Assembly (NCBI RefSeq): GCF_003937945.1
Contig: NZ_RSEC01000058.1
Coordinates: forward strand, 558,001-622,000
Origin: Amycolatopsis eburnea
GTDB lineage: Bacteria > Actinomycetota > Actinomycetes > Mycobacteriales > Pseudonocardiaceae
Reading direction: 5' to 3'
DNA length: 64,000 nt
The notes beneath the pieces were generated by a model, which had not been told where the DNA came from, ran no database searches, and saw only the letters and a program-made list of their open reading frames with translations. This document shows, piece after piece, positions 41,324 through 48,280 of the stretch. Within the stretch, counting starts at the first letter, position 1. Each line of letters begins with the position of its first letter. A program made the position numbers and the translations under genes.

Positions 41324-41782
41324 ATGACGACCGACGTAGCGGTGAAGGAGACCTCCGGAACCTGGGAGCTTCCGGAGGTCCGCCGGCTGCGCTTGGACGC
41401 GGAACGGGTCTGGGAAGCCGCGGAAACACACCGCAGCTTGGCGGTCGAGCTGGAGACGGGAGCCGACTCCGACGGCCTCTACCGGGGCAAGCAGCAGCGT
41501 TGGCTCGCGGATGTCGCCGACTGCCACGCGATGGCGTACCAGGAGCTGGCCGCGGCCGCCGAGGCTCGTGGTGAAGCGCGGCGGTACCCGCGCCACACTC
41601 CACAGTGGGCACGGTTGGTGGAGGAGTCCTTCGCGGCGATCCGCCGCGCGGAAGCCCACCACGAACGAGCCGCCGCGCAGTCAGCCCGGGCAGCCGGAGA
41701 CGAAGCCGCGGCGCACAGGCACGAGACCGCCGCCGCAGAGGCCGACCAGCGCGCCTTGGCGCCGATGAAGCGCAGCGCCTGA
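41324..41782 (+). CDS. Unnamed helical protein, paralogue of the 18199 gene
   Basis: 152 residues from ATG 41324 (GAAGAAGGTG upstream). Helical, with the core HAMAYQELAAAAEAR and RAEAHHERAAAQSARAAG shared with the 118-residue protein at 18199; this one is longer at both ends. No known domain. Both are controlled, in appearance, by the same tandem box, which suggests a family belonging to one stress regulon. Confidence 0.6.
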   Translation: MTTDVAVKETSGTWELPEVRRLRLDAERVWEAAETHRSLAVELETGADSDGLYRGKQQRWLADVADCHAMAYQELAAAAEARGEARRYPRHTPQWARLVEESFAAIRRAEAHHERAAAQSARAAGDEAAAHRHETAAAEADQRALAPMKRSA

Positions 41783-41789
41783 ACCGCGG

Positions 41790-43901
41790 ATGCGTCGATT
41801 CCGAGCCGCACGGCTGGCCGGGTTGTACGCGGTTGCCGGTGTCCTGCTGGCCGGCGTACTGGCGCCGCCGGCCCTCGGTGCCGGGCTGCTGTCCAATCAG
41901 GTCGGTGACTCGGTCGCGGCGATCGAAGCCGATCTCGCGGCCGAGAAACCGCCGTTGACGACCACCGTGACCGATCGCGACGGCCACCCGATCGCCGTGC
42001 TGTACGACCAGTACCGGCTCCCGGTCACCGCCGACGGGATTTCGCCCGCGATGAAGGCGGCGATCATCGCCATCGAGGACCGGCGGTTCTACGACGAAGG
42101 AGCGGTCGATCCGCGGGGCGTGCTCCGGGCTGTGGTCAACAACGCCGCCGGAGGTGACACCCAGGGCGCCTCGACGATCACGCAGCAGTACGTGAAGAAC
42201 TTCCTCATCAATGTCGTGCACCGCGGCGACCCCGCCGCGCAGCAGCGCGACCGCGAGAACTCGGTGGCCCGCAAGCTCCGGGAAGCGAAGCTGGCCGTTC
42301 AGGTCGATCGCGCGATGACCAAGGACCAGATCCTGGCCGCGTACCTGAACGTCGTCCAGTTCAGCCGGGCGGTCTACGGGGTCGCCGCCGCGGCCGAGGC
42401 CTACTTCGGGACGAGCGCCGCGAAGCTCACGGTCCCGCAGGCGGCCTTGCTCGCCGGTATGGTGAACAGCCCGTCCCGCTTCGACCCTTATGCCCATCCG
42501 GACGCGGCCAAGGCCCGGCGCGACGTCGTCCTGGACGCGATGGCCGATGCGGGCTCGCTTCCCGTTTCCGCCGCACGCGAGGCGAAAGCCGCCGCACTGG
42601 GTGTACTTCCCGGCGGCCCTCGGACGCCGGCCCCGAACTGCCTGAGCGCCAAGCCCGAGGCCGGGTTTTTCTGCGCGTACGCGGTGGACTACCTCGAAAG
42701 ACATGGCTTCACGCCGGACCGGCTCGCCACCGCGGGACTGACCGTCCGCACCACCCTGGACCCGAAGGTCGCCGAGGTGACCAAACAGGCCGTGTCGAAG
42801 AACGTGCACACCCGCGAACCGGGGGTTGCCGGCACCATGGCGGTCATCCGCCCGGGGGAGCAGCGGCACGAGGTCCTGGCTATGGTCGCGAACCGCGACT
42901 ACGGCGTCGACGCCGACGAAGGCGAGCGATCCACGGACGTCGTCGGCGGGGTCAGCGATCCCTTCGGCGCCGGCTCGGTCTTCAAGATCTTCACCGCCGC
43001 CGCGGCCCTCGAAGCCGGCGAGGCCGGACTCCGCACACCGCTGCCCAATCCGCACAGCGGCTGCTTCACGCCACCCGGGGCAGACCGGCACACGAGCTGC
43101 TACCCGGTCACCAACCTCGGTACTTACCCCGATCCGATCACGCTCGCCGACGCCCTCGCCACGTCACCCAACGTAGCGTTCGTCGGGCTCGAGCAGCGCG
43201 TCGGCGTCCCGGTAGTGCTCGACATGGCCCGCCGGCTCGGTCTCCGCCGCACCCTCACGACCAACGCCGCGGGCGGCGCGCCGATCACCGATCCCGGAGA
43301 CGTGCGTTCGAAGGATCCCCGTTACAACCAGCCACAAGCGGAGTACTTCCGCGGACTGCTGTCGTTCACCCTCGGCACCAGCCCGGTGAGCCCGCTGGAG
43401 CTGGCGAACGTGTCGGCGACGCTGATGAGTGGCGGCGTCTGGTGTCCGCCGGACCCGATCCTGGCGGTGACCGGACGCGACGGCGCTCCGGTCCCGCTCG
43501 AGGGGGAACCGTGCGAACGCGTCGTCCCCAAGGATCTCGCCGACACGCTGCGCCAAGGGCTGAGCGAAGACACCGTCTCCGGCACGTCGGCGCGCGCGGC
43601 CCGGGCCGCCGGGTGGGACCGCCCGGACTTCGGCAAGACCGGCACGACGCAGGACAGCAGGTCGGTCGCCTTCGTCGGCGGCGTGAACGACTTCGCCGTC
43701 TCCTCGCTGGTGTTCGCCGATGGCCCGACACCACGGACGGTGTGCCCGGGGCCGCCGGTGCATCTCGGCCGGTGTGGGCACGGGGCCTTCGGCGGGACGG
43801 TCGCTGCGCCGCCGTACTTCCACGCGATGGAGCGGCTGCTCGCGGGAGAACCGGACCAGCCCGTTCCCCCGGCCGACCCCCGTTACCTGAGGGCGCGATG
43901 A
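41790..43901 (+). CDS. Class A penicillin-binding protein (transglycosylase/transpeptidase)
   Basis: 703 residues. One N-terminal membrane segment, GT51 transglycosylase with EDRRF (96-100) and GASTITQQ (126-133), then a transpeptidase with S396-VF-K399 (SxxK), S459-P-N461 (SxN) and K616-TGT. Polymerises and cross-links peptidoglycan outside the membrane. Located in an operon with partner-switching proteins behind the stress box, which suggests a stress-induced cell-wall enzyme. Confidence 0.92.
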   Translation: MRRFRAARLAGLYAVAGVLLAGVLAPPALGAGLLSNQVGDSVAAIEADLAAEKPPLTTTVTDRDGHPIAVLYDQYRLPVTADGISPAMKAAIIAIEDRRFYDEGAVDPRGVLRAVVNNAAGGDTQGASTITQQYVKNFLINVVHRGDPAAQQRDRENSVARKLREAKLAVQVDRAMTKDQILAAYLNVVQFSRAVYGVAAAAEAYFGTSAAKLTVPQAALLAGMVNSPSRFDPYAHPDAAKARRDVVLDAMADAGSLPVSAAREAKAAALGVLPGGPRTPAPNCLSAKPEAGFFCAYAVDYLERHGFTPDRLATAGLTVRTTLDPKVAEVTKQAVSKNVHTREPGVAGTMAVIRPGEQRHEVLAMVANRDYGVDADEGERSTDVVGGVSDPFGAGSVFKIFTAAAALEAGEAGLRTPLPNPHSGCFTPPGADRHTSCYPVTNLGTYPDPITLADALATSPNVAFVGLEQRVGVPVVLDMARRLGLRRTLTTNAAGGAPITDPGDVRSKDPRYNQPQAEYFRGLLSFTLGTSPVSPLELANVSATLMSGGVWCPPDPILAVTGRDGAPVPLEGEPCERVVPKDLADTLRQGLSEDTVSGTSARAARAAGWDRPDFGKTGTTQDSRSVAFVGGVNDFAVSSLVFADGPTPRTVCPGPPVHLGRCGHGAFGGTVAAPPYFHAMERLLAGEPDQPVPPADPRYLRAR

Positions 43902-44290
43902 CCGGCGACGGCGTGAGCCCGCCACCCGGGCCCGCGCAGGAGCAACTGCTGACTCTGGCGGTCGACGAGCACGATGACGCCGTCGTGCTCACCCTCACGG
44001 GCGAGGTCGACGGCCTGACCGCGGCCCGGCTGCGCGGCGCCGTAACCTGGGCGCTCGCCGAGCTGGGCGGCCGCGTGCTGGTCGTCGACCTGACCGCGGT
44101 CGGCTTCCTGGGCGCGCCCGGCCTGCGCCTGCTGTTCGACACTGCGGCACTGGCCGCGATGGTGCCCGGCTACCGGACCCTGCGCGTCGTGGTCGACCGG
44201 AACCGGCCGGTGCCGGGCCCGCTCGAGATCACCGGGCTCGACAAGGTGCTCGCGCTGTACCACGCGGTGAGCGATGCGCTCGCCGGGTGA
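43898..44290 (+). CDS. STAS-domain protein lacking the usual phospho-serine
   Basis: 130 residues, ATGA overlap with the PBP gene. STAS pattern VVLTLTGEVDGLTAARLRGA and VLVVDLTAVGFLGAPGLRLL. In active antagonists the second motif has a phosphorylatable Ser (for example FLSSAGL or FFSAAG); here the position reads G-A-P, so it probably cannot be regulated by phosphorylation. It is coupled to a broken anti-sigma-like HATPase gene. May be locked in the active state or have lost its function. Confidence 0.8.
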   Translation: MTGDGVSPPPGPAQEQLLTLAVDEHDDAVVLTLTGEVDGLTAARLRGAVTWALAELGGRVLVVDLTAVGFLGAPGLRLLFDTAALAAMVPGYRTLRVVVDRNRPVPGPLEITGLDKVLALYHAVSDALAG

Positions 44291-44849
44291 CACGTGCTGG
44301 TCGAAGGAAAGGTGACGAACCGGTGCCATCGACATCCGGGCAGGAAGACGACGCGGTCAACCGGCGGCCGGCGCGACCGTTCCGCGCCGGCCCGGCTCTC
44401 CGACTCGTGCTCGCCGCCGACTGGATTTCCCCATCCGTCGCCCGGAGCCGGTTCCGGGACTGGCTCGGGGCGCACCGCTGGCCGGAGGACGAGGTGGACG
44501 ACCTCGTGCTCGCTGTCAGTGAAGCGGTGAGCAACAGCATCGAACACGGTTACGGCGTCCCCGTGGACTCGGCGCTGCTGCCCCACCCCGGACAGATCGA
44601 AGTCACCGCCTCTGTGAAGCAATCGGCTGTCGGGGCGCGCCACATCGAGCTGACGGTCCGGGACGCGGGAACCTGGCGGGAACCTGGCGGGAACCGGGGC
44701 GGGGGCCGGTTCCCCGCGGGTTCGGGCTTGACCTGATGCGCGCGGCCGGGCTCTACTTCGTGGTCGAACGCTCCGCCGAGGGAACGCGGATCCGGTTCAC
44801 CAGCAGACCGGTGGCCGACATCGCCGCCTCGCCGCCGGACGAGCAGTAG
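44287..44849 (+). pseudogene. RsbW/SpoIIAB-like ATPase, frameshifted by an 11-bp tandem duplication
   Basis: The frame from 44287 shows the N-box VLAVSEAVSNSIEHGYG and G1-like LTVRDAGTW, then ends early at TGA 44734-44736. At 44667-44688 the unit GGGAACCTGGC occurs twice in tandem, followed by a third imperfect copy. Removing one unit (11 bp, not a multiple of three) restores a frame that runs on through RGFGLDLMRAAGLYFVVERS (the G2 ATP box) to TAG 44847-44849. So the intact gene would be about 184 codons and the present one has lost its ATP lid. Either real slippage or an assembly error. Confidence 0.7.
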
Positions 44850-44887
44850 TCCCGGTCACTGCCCAGCTCGGCGCAGTCCGAGCCGCG

Positions 44888-45754
44888 TCAGCGGCGTTCG
44901 GCGAAGACGGACCGTTCGACCTCCGACACGGGGAGCGTGCGTCCGTTCGGCCGGAGGTAGCGGTCGGTGAACTCGGCCGGGCCGCAGTGCTCGACCACCT
45001 GCCAGCCGTACTCGGCCAGGAAGGCGCCGACCTCGCCGGGGTTCAGCCCGAAATGCCACAGCCGGCGCTTCACCACGAACTCGTCGTAAGCGGCTTGGGC
45101 GCCGAACGTCTCGGTTCCGTCGAGGAAATCCCGGCGGATGTAGGTGAACGCCAGCTTGCTGCCGACCGGGGCGGCGGACAGCGTCTCGAGGGTGTGGCGC
45201 ACGGCGGCCTCGGTCAGGTACTGGGTCACGGCCTCCCAGACGTAGAAGGTCCGCTGATCCCGCCGACACCCATGCTTGCCGAGCTCTTCGGCCAGATCCT
45301 GGTTTTCGAAGTCGACGGGAACCAGCGTGACGGCCTCGGGTGCCCGGCCGAAGGCTTTCCGCAGGGCGGCCTTTTTGCGGGAGATGTTCGCGGGCAGGTC
45401 CACCTCGTACACGGGGACGCCGGGGAGTGCAGGAAGCCGGTACGCGCGGGTGTCGAAGCCCGCGCCGAGGATGACCACCGCTTTGATGCCCGCTTCGGTG
45501 GCCGCCGACAGTTTGTCGTCGATGAACCGCTTACGGCACAACATGCTCGCCCACAGGCCCGGCATCTTCGTTTCCGTCGCCGAGAAGAGGAGCCTCCGGA
45601 TCGGCCGCCACGCGGTCAGCGCGACGGTGACCCGGCCGGCCGCGGGGAGAATCCTGCGGGCGAGGTCGTCGGTGATCAGCGGCGAAGTCTCGTGCTGGTC
45701 CGCGGCGACGATGACCATCGGTCCGAGCGCGGTTCCCTCCGGGCCCTGCGGCAT
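44888..45754 (-). CDS. Leucine-carboxyl-methyltransferase-like SAM-dependent methyltransferase
   Basis: 288 residues from ATG 45754. SAM motif VVILGAGFDTRAYRLPAL followed by VYEVDLPANISRKKAALR, then VWEAVTQYLTEAAVRHTLE, the standard order in the class I methyltransferases of the LCMT/PpmT group (SAM-dependent, O-methylating, abundant in mycobacteria). Substrate unknown. Convergent with the frameshifted ATPase gene. Confidence 0.85.
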   Translation of the reverse strand: MPQGPEGTALGPMVIVAADQHETSPLITDDLARRILPAAGRVTVALTAWRPIRRLLFSATETKMPGLWASMLCRKRFIDDKLSAATEAGIKAVVILGAGFDTRAYRLPALPGVPVYEVDLPANISRKKAALRKAFGRAPEAVTLVPVDFENQDLAEELGKHGCRRDQRTFYVWEAVTQYLTEAAVRHTLETLSAAPVGSKLAFTYIRRDFLDGTETFGAQAAYDEFVVKRRLWHFGLNPGEVGAFLAEYGWQVVEHCGPAEFTDRYLRPNGRTLPVSEVERSVFAERR

Positions 45755-45794
45755 GGTCTGCTCCCGGTGTCGACGACAGAGTGGCGCCGGGGAT

Positions 45795-45890
45795 TCATTT
45801 ACCGCCGAGCCGGCGGTGCGCGAGCCGGAGTGCCCCTGCGAGCACGAGGAATACCACGATGAGACCGATCGCGTCGACCAGACCGGGCAC
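45795..45890 (-). CDS. 31-residue single-helix membrane protein
   Basis: GTG start (45888-45890) with GGAGG 5 nt upstream; 31 residues with one hydrophobic helix (LVDAIGLIVVFLVLAGALRL) and a basic end (AHRRLGGK). Short and without known relatives; the ribosome-binding site and the amphipathic layout make translation plausible. Confidence 0.4.
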   Translation of the reverse strand: MPGLVDAIGLIVVFLVLAGALRLAHRRLGGK

Positions 45891-45960
45891 GCCGTCCTCC
45901 TCGAGCAGGGTGGTCCTGGTGGTCCAACCGTACGCCCCTGGCACCGTATCCGCGCCTGAA

Positions 45961-46812
45961 CTACACGGCAGCTGCTTCGAGCGGCTTGTCGGCCGCGCGC
46001 GGCACGTCCGCGGCGGGCGGGGCGCTCCGGCCGAGGAAGCCGTAGCCCGCGCCGACGAGCAGGCCGCCACCGACCAGGTTGCCCAGGCCGACCAGTGCCA
46101 GGTTGAGCGCGAAGGCCCCGGCGGCGGCGCCCGGGACGTCCTCGAACATGCCCAGAGAGAACACCGTCATGTTGGCCACGACGTGCTCGAACCCGGAGCC
46201 GATGAAGGCCAGCAAGCACCAGAAGATCAGCGCCAGCTTCGCGCCGTCCGACTTCGTCCTGGCCGCCATCCAGACGGCGAGGCAGACGAGGAAGTTGCAC
46301 AGCACACCACGGAAGAACAGCATCCCGGCCGATTCCGCGGCCTTCGCCTTCACCGTCGCGGCCAGCAGCGCGGCCGCGGGAGCCGCGTGCCCGGGCGTCG
46401 CACCGGCCTGCAAGATCCCGCTTTCGTGGACCAGCCAGGCGAACACCACCGAACCGGCCAGGTTCCCCACGAACGACCCCGCGATCACGGCGAGCCCGGC
46501 TCCGGCACCCCGTCGGCGGGCGAGCGCACCCTGGACCATGGTCATCATGTTGCCCGTCGACAACTCGGCGCCCGCGAACACCACCGCCGTCAACGCGATC
46601 CCGAACACCAGCCCCTGCACGAGCTTCGTCCACGGCGACTGCGCCGCGTTCAACGGACCCGTCACGGCGAGCAGCAGTACCACGGCGATGCCGATGTAGG
46701 CGCCAGCCAGTGCCGAGCTCAGCAAGTACCGTCCGGGCCGTCGCAGCTCGGCGATCTTGCTCCGGGCGGAGTCGGCTTGGGCGGTGAGGGCTTCCGAGAT
46801 CGGAACGGGCAC
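45961..46812 (-). CDS. Formate/nitrite transporter (FNT) family channel
   Basis: 283 residues from GTG 46812 (GAGGAGC upstream). Six membrane segments and the FNT phrases SSALAGAYIGIAVVLLLAV, AGAELSTGNMMTMVQGAL, FRGVLCNFLVCLAVWMA and GFEHVVANMTVFSLGM with the central His of the pore (GFEHVVANM). Conducts small monocarboxylates or nitrite. A 12-bp palindrome lies upstream. Confidence 0.88.
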   Translation of the reverse strand: MPVPISEALTAQADSARSKIAELRRPGRYLLSSALAGAYIGIAVVLLLAVTGPLNAAQSPWTKLVQGLVFGIALTAVVFAGAELSTGNMMTMVQGALARRRGAGAGLAVIAGSFVGNLAGSVVFAWLVHESGILQAGATPGHAAPAAALLAATVKAKAAESAGMLFFRGVLCNFLVCLAVWMAARTKSDGAKLALIFWCLLAFIGSGFEHVVANMTVFSLGMFEDVPGAAAGAFALNLALVGLGNLVGGGLLVGAGYGFLGRSAPPAADVPRAADKPLEAAAV

Positions 46813-46843
46813 GTTTGCTCCTCGTGGCGGCATCGACTGTGGC

Positions 46844-46855
46844 GATCACGTGATC
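46844..46855. promoter_or_regulatory. GATCACGTGATC palindrome upstream of the FNT gene
   Basis: Perfect 12-bp palindrome 32 nt before the FNT start codon, where an operator would sit. GTGATC-type elements recur nearby (GATCACGGTGAGATCACC near 46938-46956). Regulator unknown. Confidence 0.35.
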
Positions 46856-46958
46856 ACTTGACCAGTCGAACTGTTGCCTGATGCGTGCCGATGACCTCGC
46901 CATCACGGCTGGATGAGCGGAACCGCACGTCGGCATCCGATCACGGTGAGATCACCTA

Positions 46959-47217
46959 ATCGCCTCGAAACGGGCAAAGCGGGTCGCGTCCGTTCTTGAG
47001 TGCCGACAGGGTCGGTCCGACCATGGCAGCGCCGATCGCGTCGGCGTAGGCGCGTGCCGCGGCCAGCGAGCTCTCGGGAGGCCCTGTTCGGGCTGAGCCG
47101 CCGGGTGTCGAAGCGGACCGCGCTCGCGACCGCGCCCCTGGCGTCGCGCAGCGGCGCCGACCGGGACCGCTGCGTGTGGTGCCGCGATGCTGATCCTTTC
47201 GGTGAAATCGAACATCA
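46959..47217 (-). pseudogene. Decayed SRPBCC-like gene remnant
   Basis: An ATG at 47215-47217 with GGAGAG upstream starts MFDFTERISIAAPHAAV, similar to the intact SRPBCC-like protein at 17793 (VFDYVEAIVIAAPVPAV). After about 17 codons the similarity ends and plausible coding phrases hop between frames (SAVRFDTRRLSPNRASREL, then AAARAYADAIGAAMVG). Suggests a broken gene; the downstream part could be another protein. The rest of 46856-46958 shows only intergenic sequence. Confidence 0.35.
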
Positions 47218-47264
47218 GCGCTCTCCTTCGGTAGCGGCTGTGCGGCCGGCGCGCCGCGATCCGA

Positions 47265-47286
47265 ATCGCAAGGTTTTCGTCAGGTT
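47265..47286 (+). promoter_or_regulatory. Tandem 11-bp activator box of the second DUF6292 gene
   Basis: ATCGCAAGGTT / TTCGTCAGGTT with a CAAACT hexamer (47306-47311) at the standard distance, predicting a start near 47318. Confidence 0.6.
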
Positions 47287-47390
47287 CGTCCGGCCGGTCG
47301 TCCGGCAAACTGTGACGCGGTGGCCGGATGCGGCACATCCGTCCGCTGTTCGGTTCGCGGAACCACGGCCTGGAACCGGAAGGGAAGCAG

Positions 47391-47828
47391 GTGCTCCAGC
47401 GCGGACTTCAGTCGTGGGAGGTCGGCTTGGCCGGGTACCTCCGCGCGGTCTCCGAGGCGGTGGGCGTGCTTCCGGGCGGCACCGCCCGGGACTTCGACCC
47501 CCCGGCTGCCTACCTGGCGCTGCGCCGCAAATCCCCGCGTCATCCCGGACGGGACCTGCTGCTGGTCTGGTCGGCCGCGGATGGCTGGGAAGTTCTGCTC
47601 GAACACAGCGAACAGCGATCGGCCGAGTCCCTGGCACGGTTCGGCGACCCGTTGGTCCCAGCCCCGGCATCGGTGGCGCAGTTCGTCGACGAGGTCGTGA
47701 CCGGCGAGCGCGCGGGTGGGAGCCCCGCGCGCGGGGCTTCGGCCGGTCTCGATGATTTGCTTCGCCCTTACGCGGTCATCGCGCTGCCGCCCGGCAGCGT
47801 TCGCGTGTGCGGCCCCAGCCCTGGCTGA
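47391..47828 (+). CDS. DUF6292 family protein (second copy)
   Basis: 145 residues from GTG 47391 with GGAAGGGAAG upstream; an in-frame ATG at 47328 would add 21. The GTG start gives the same N-terminal length before GLAGY as the paralogue at 33616. Conserved phrases: GLAGYLRAVSEAVG, PPAAYLALRRK, HPGRDLLLVWSAADGW, PLVPAPASVAQFVDE. Function unknown; a tandem 11-bp box lies upstream. Confidence 0.75.
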   Translation: MLQRGLQSWEVGLAGYLRAVSEAVGVLPGGTARDFDPPAAYLALRRKSPRHPGRDLLLVWSAADGWEVLLEHSEQRSAESLARFGDPLVPAPASVAQFVDEVVTGERAGGSPARGASAGLDDLLRPYAVIALPPGSVRVCGPSPG

Positions 47829-48015
47829 GGCGCAGAGCCCGAGGCTGCGTCGCCTTCACCCCCGTGCTCCTGCCGGAAGGGTCCTCTGCGAGCTGTTCCT
47901 GGATTGATGCCGATGTAGAGGAAGAAGGCTCCGGGCTGCGAGTCCGGTCACCGAAGAGGGCGAATGCGAAGAGGTCCGGCACGGCAGCGGAGGAACCAGC
48001 TCGGCTTGGCCCGCG

Positions 48016-48222
48016 GTGTTGCTGATCTACACCGACGGTCTCGTCGAGCAGTCCGGCCAGGGCGCCGATGCTCGGGTCGTCGGGCGACCCCGGTTGCTGG
48101 CGGTGCACGGAGCCCGGCCGCTGCCGGAGCTGCCGGCCGAGCTTGCCGACCGGTTGGCCTGCCCGGATCCGGACGAGGACGTTGCCCTCCTTGCGATCCG
48201 GATTCCCGCCGAGGGCGCGTAA
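48016..48222 (+). pseudogene. C-terminal remnant of a SpoIIE-type PP2C phosphatase
   Basis: Frame with VLLIYTDGLVEQSGQ, the TDGLVE motif near the end of SpoIIE/RsbU phosphatases (Asp binds metal), and DPDEDVALLAIRIP at the end. The catalytic N-terminal part is missing: upstream (47829-48015) the sequence has no matching domain in any frame. A 68-codon fragment alone would not be active. Together with the broken kinase at 44287 it suggests that a partner-switching module has decayed here. Confidence 0.6.
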
Positions 48223-48228
48223 CGAGAG

Positions 48229-48262
48229 CGGGCGGGGCACTGGTTTCCCAGTGCCCCGCCCG
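48229..48262. terminator. Strong hairpin terminator
   Basis: 15-bp stem CGGGCGGGGCACTGG (48229-48243) / CCAGTGCCCCGCCCG (48248-48262) with the 4-nt loop tttc, between the phosphatase remnant and the repeat protein gene on the opposite strand. Bidirectional. Confidence 0.8.
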
Positions 48263-48280
48263 GTGTTCTGCCCGCGTCCG

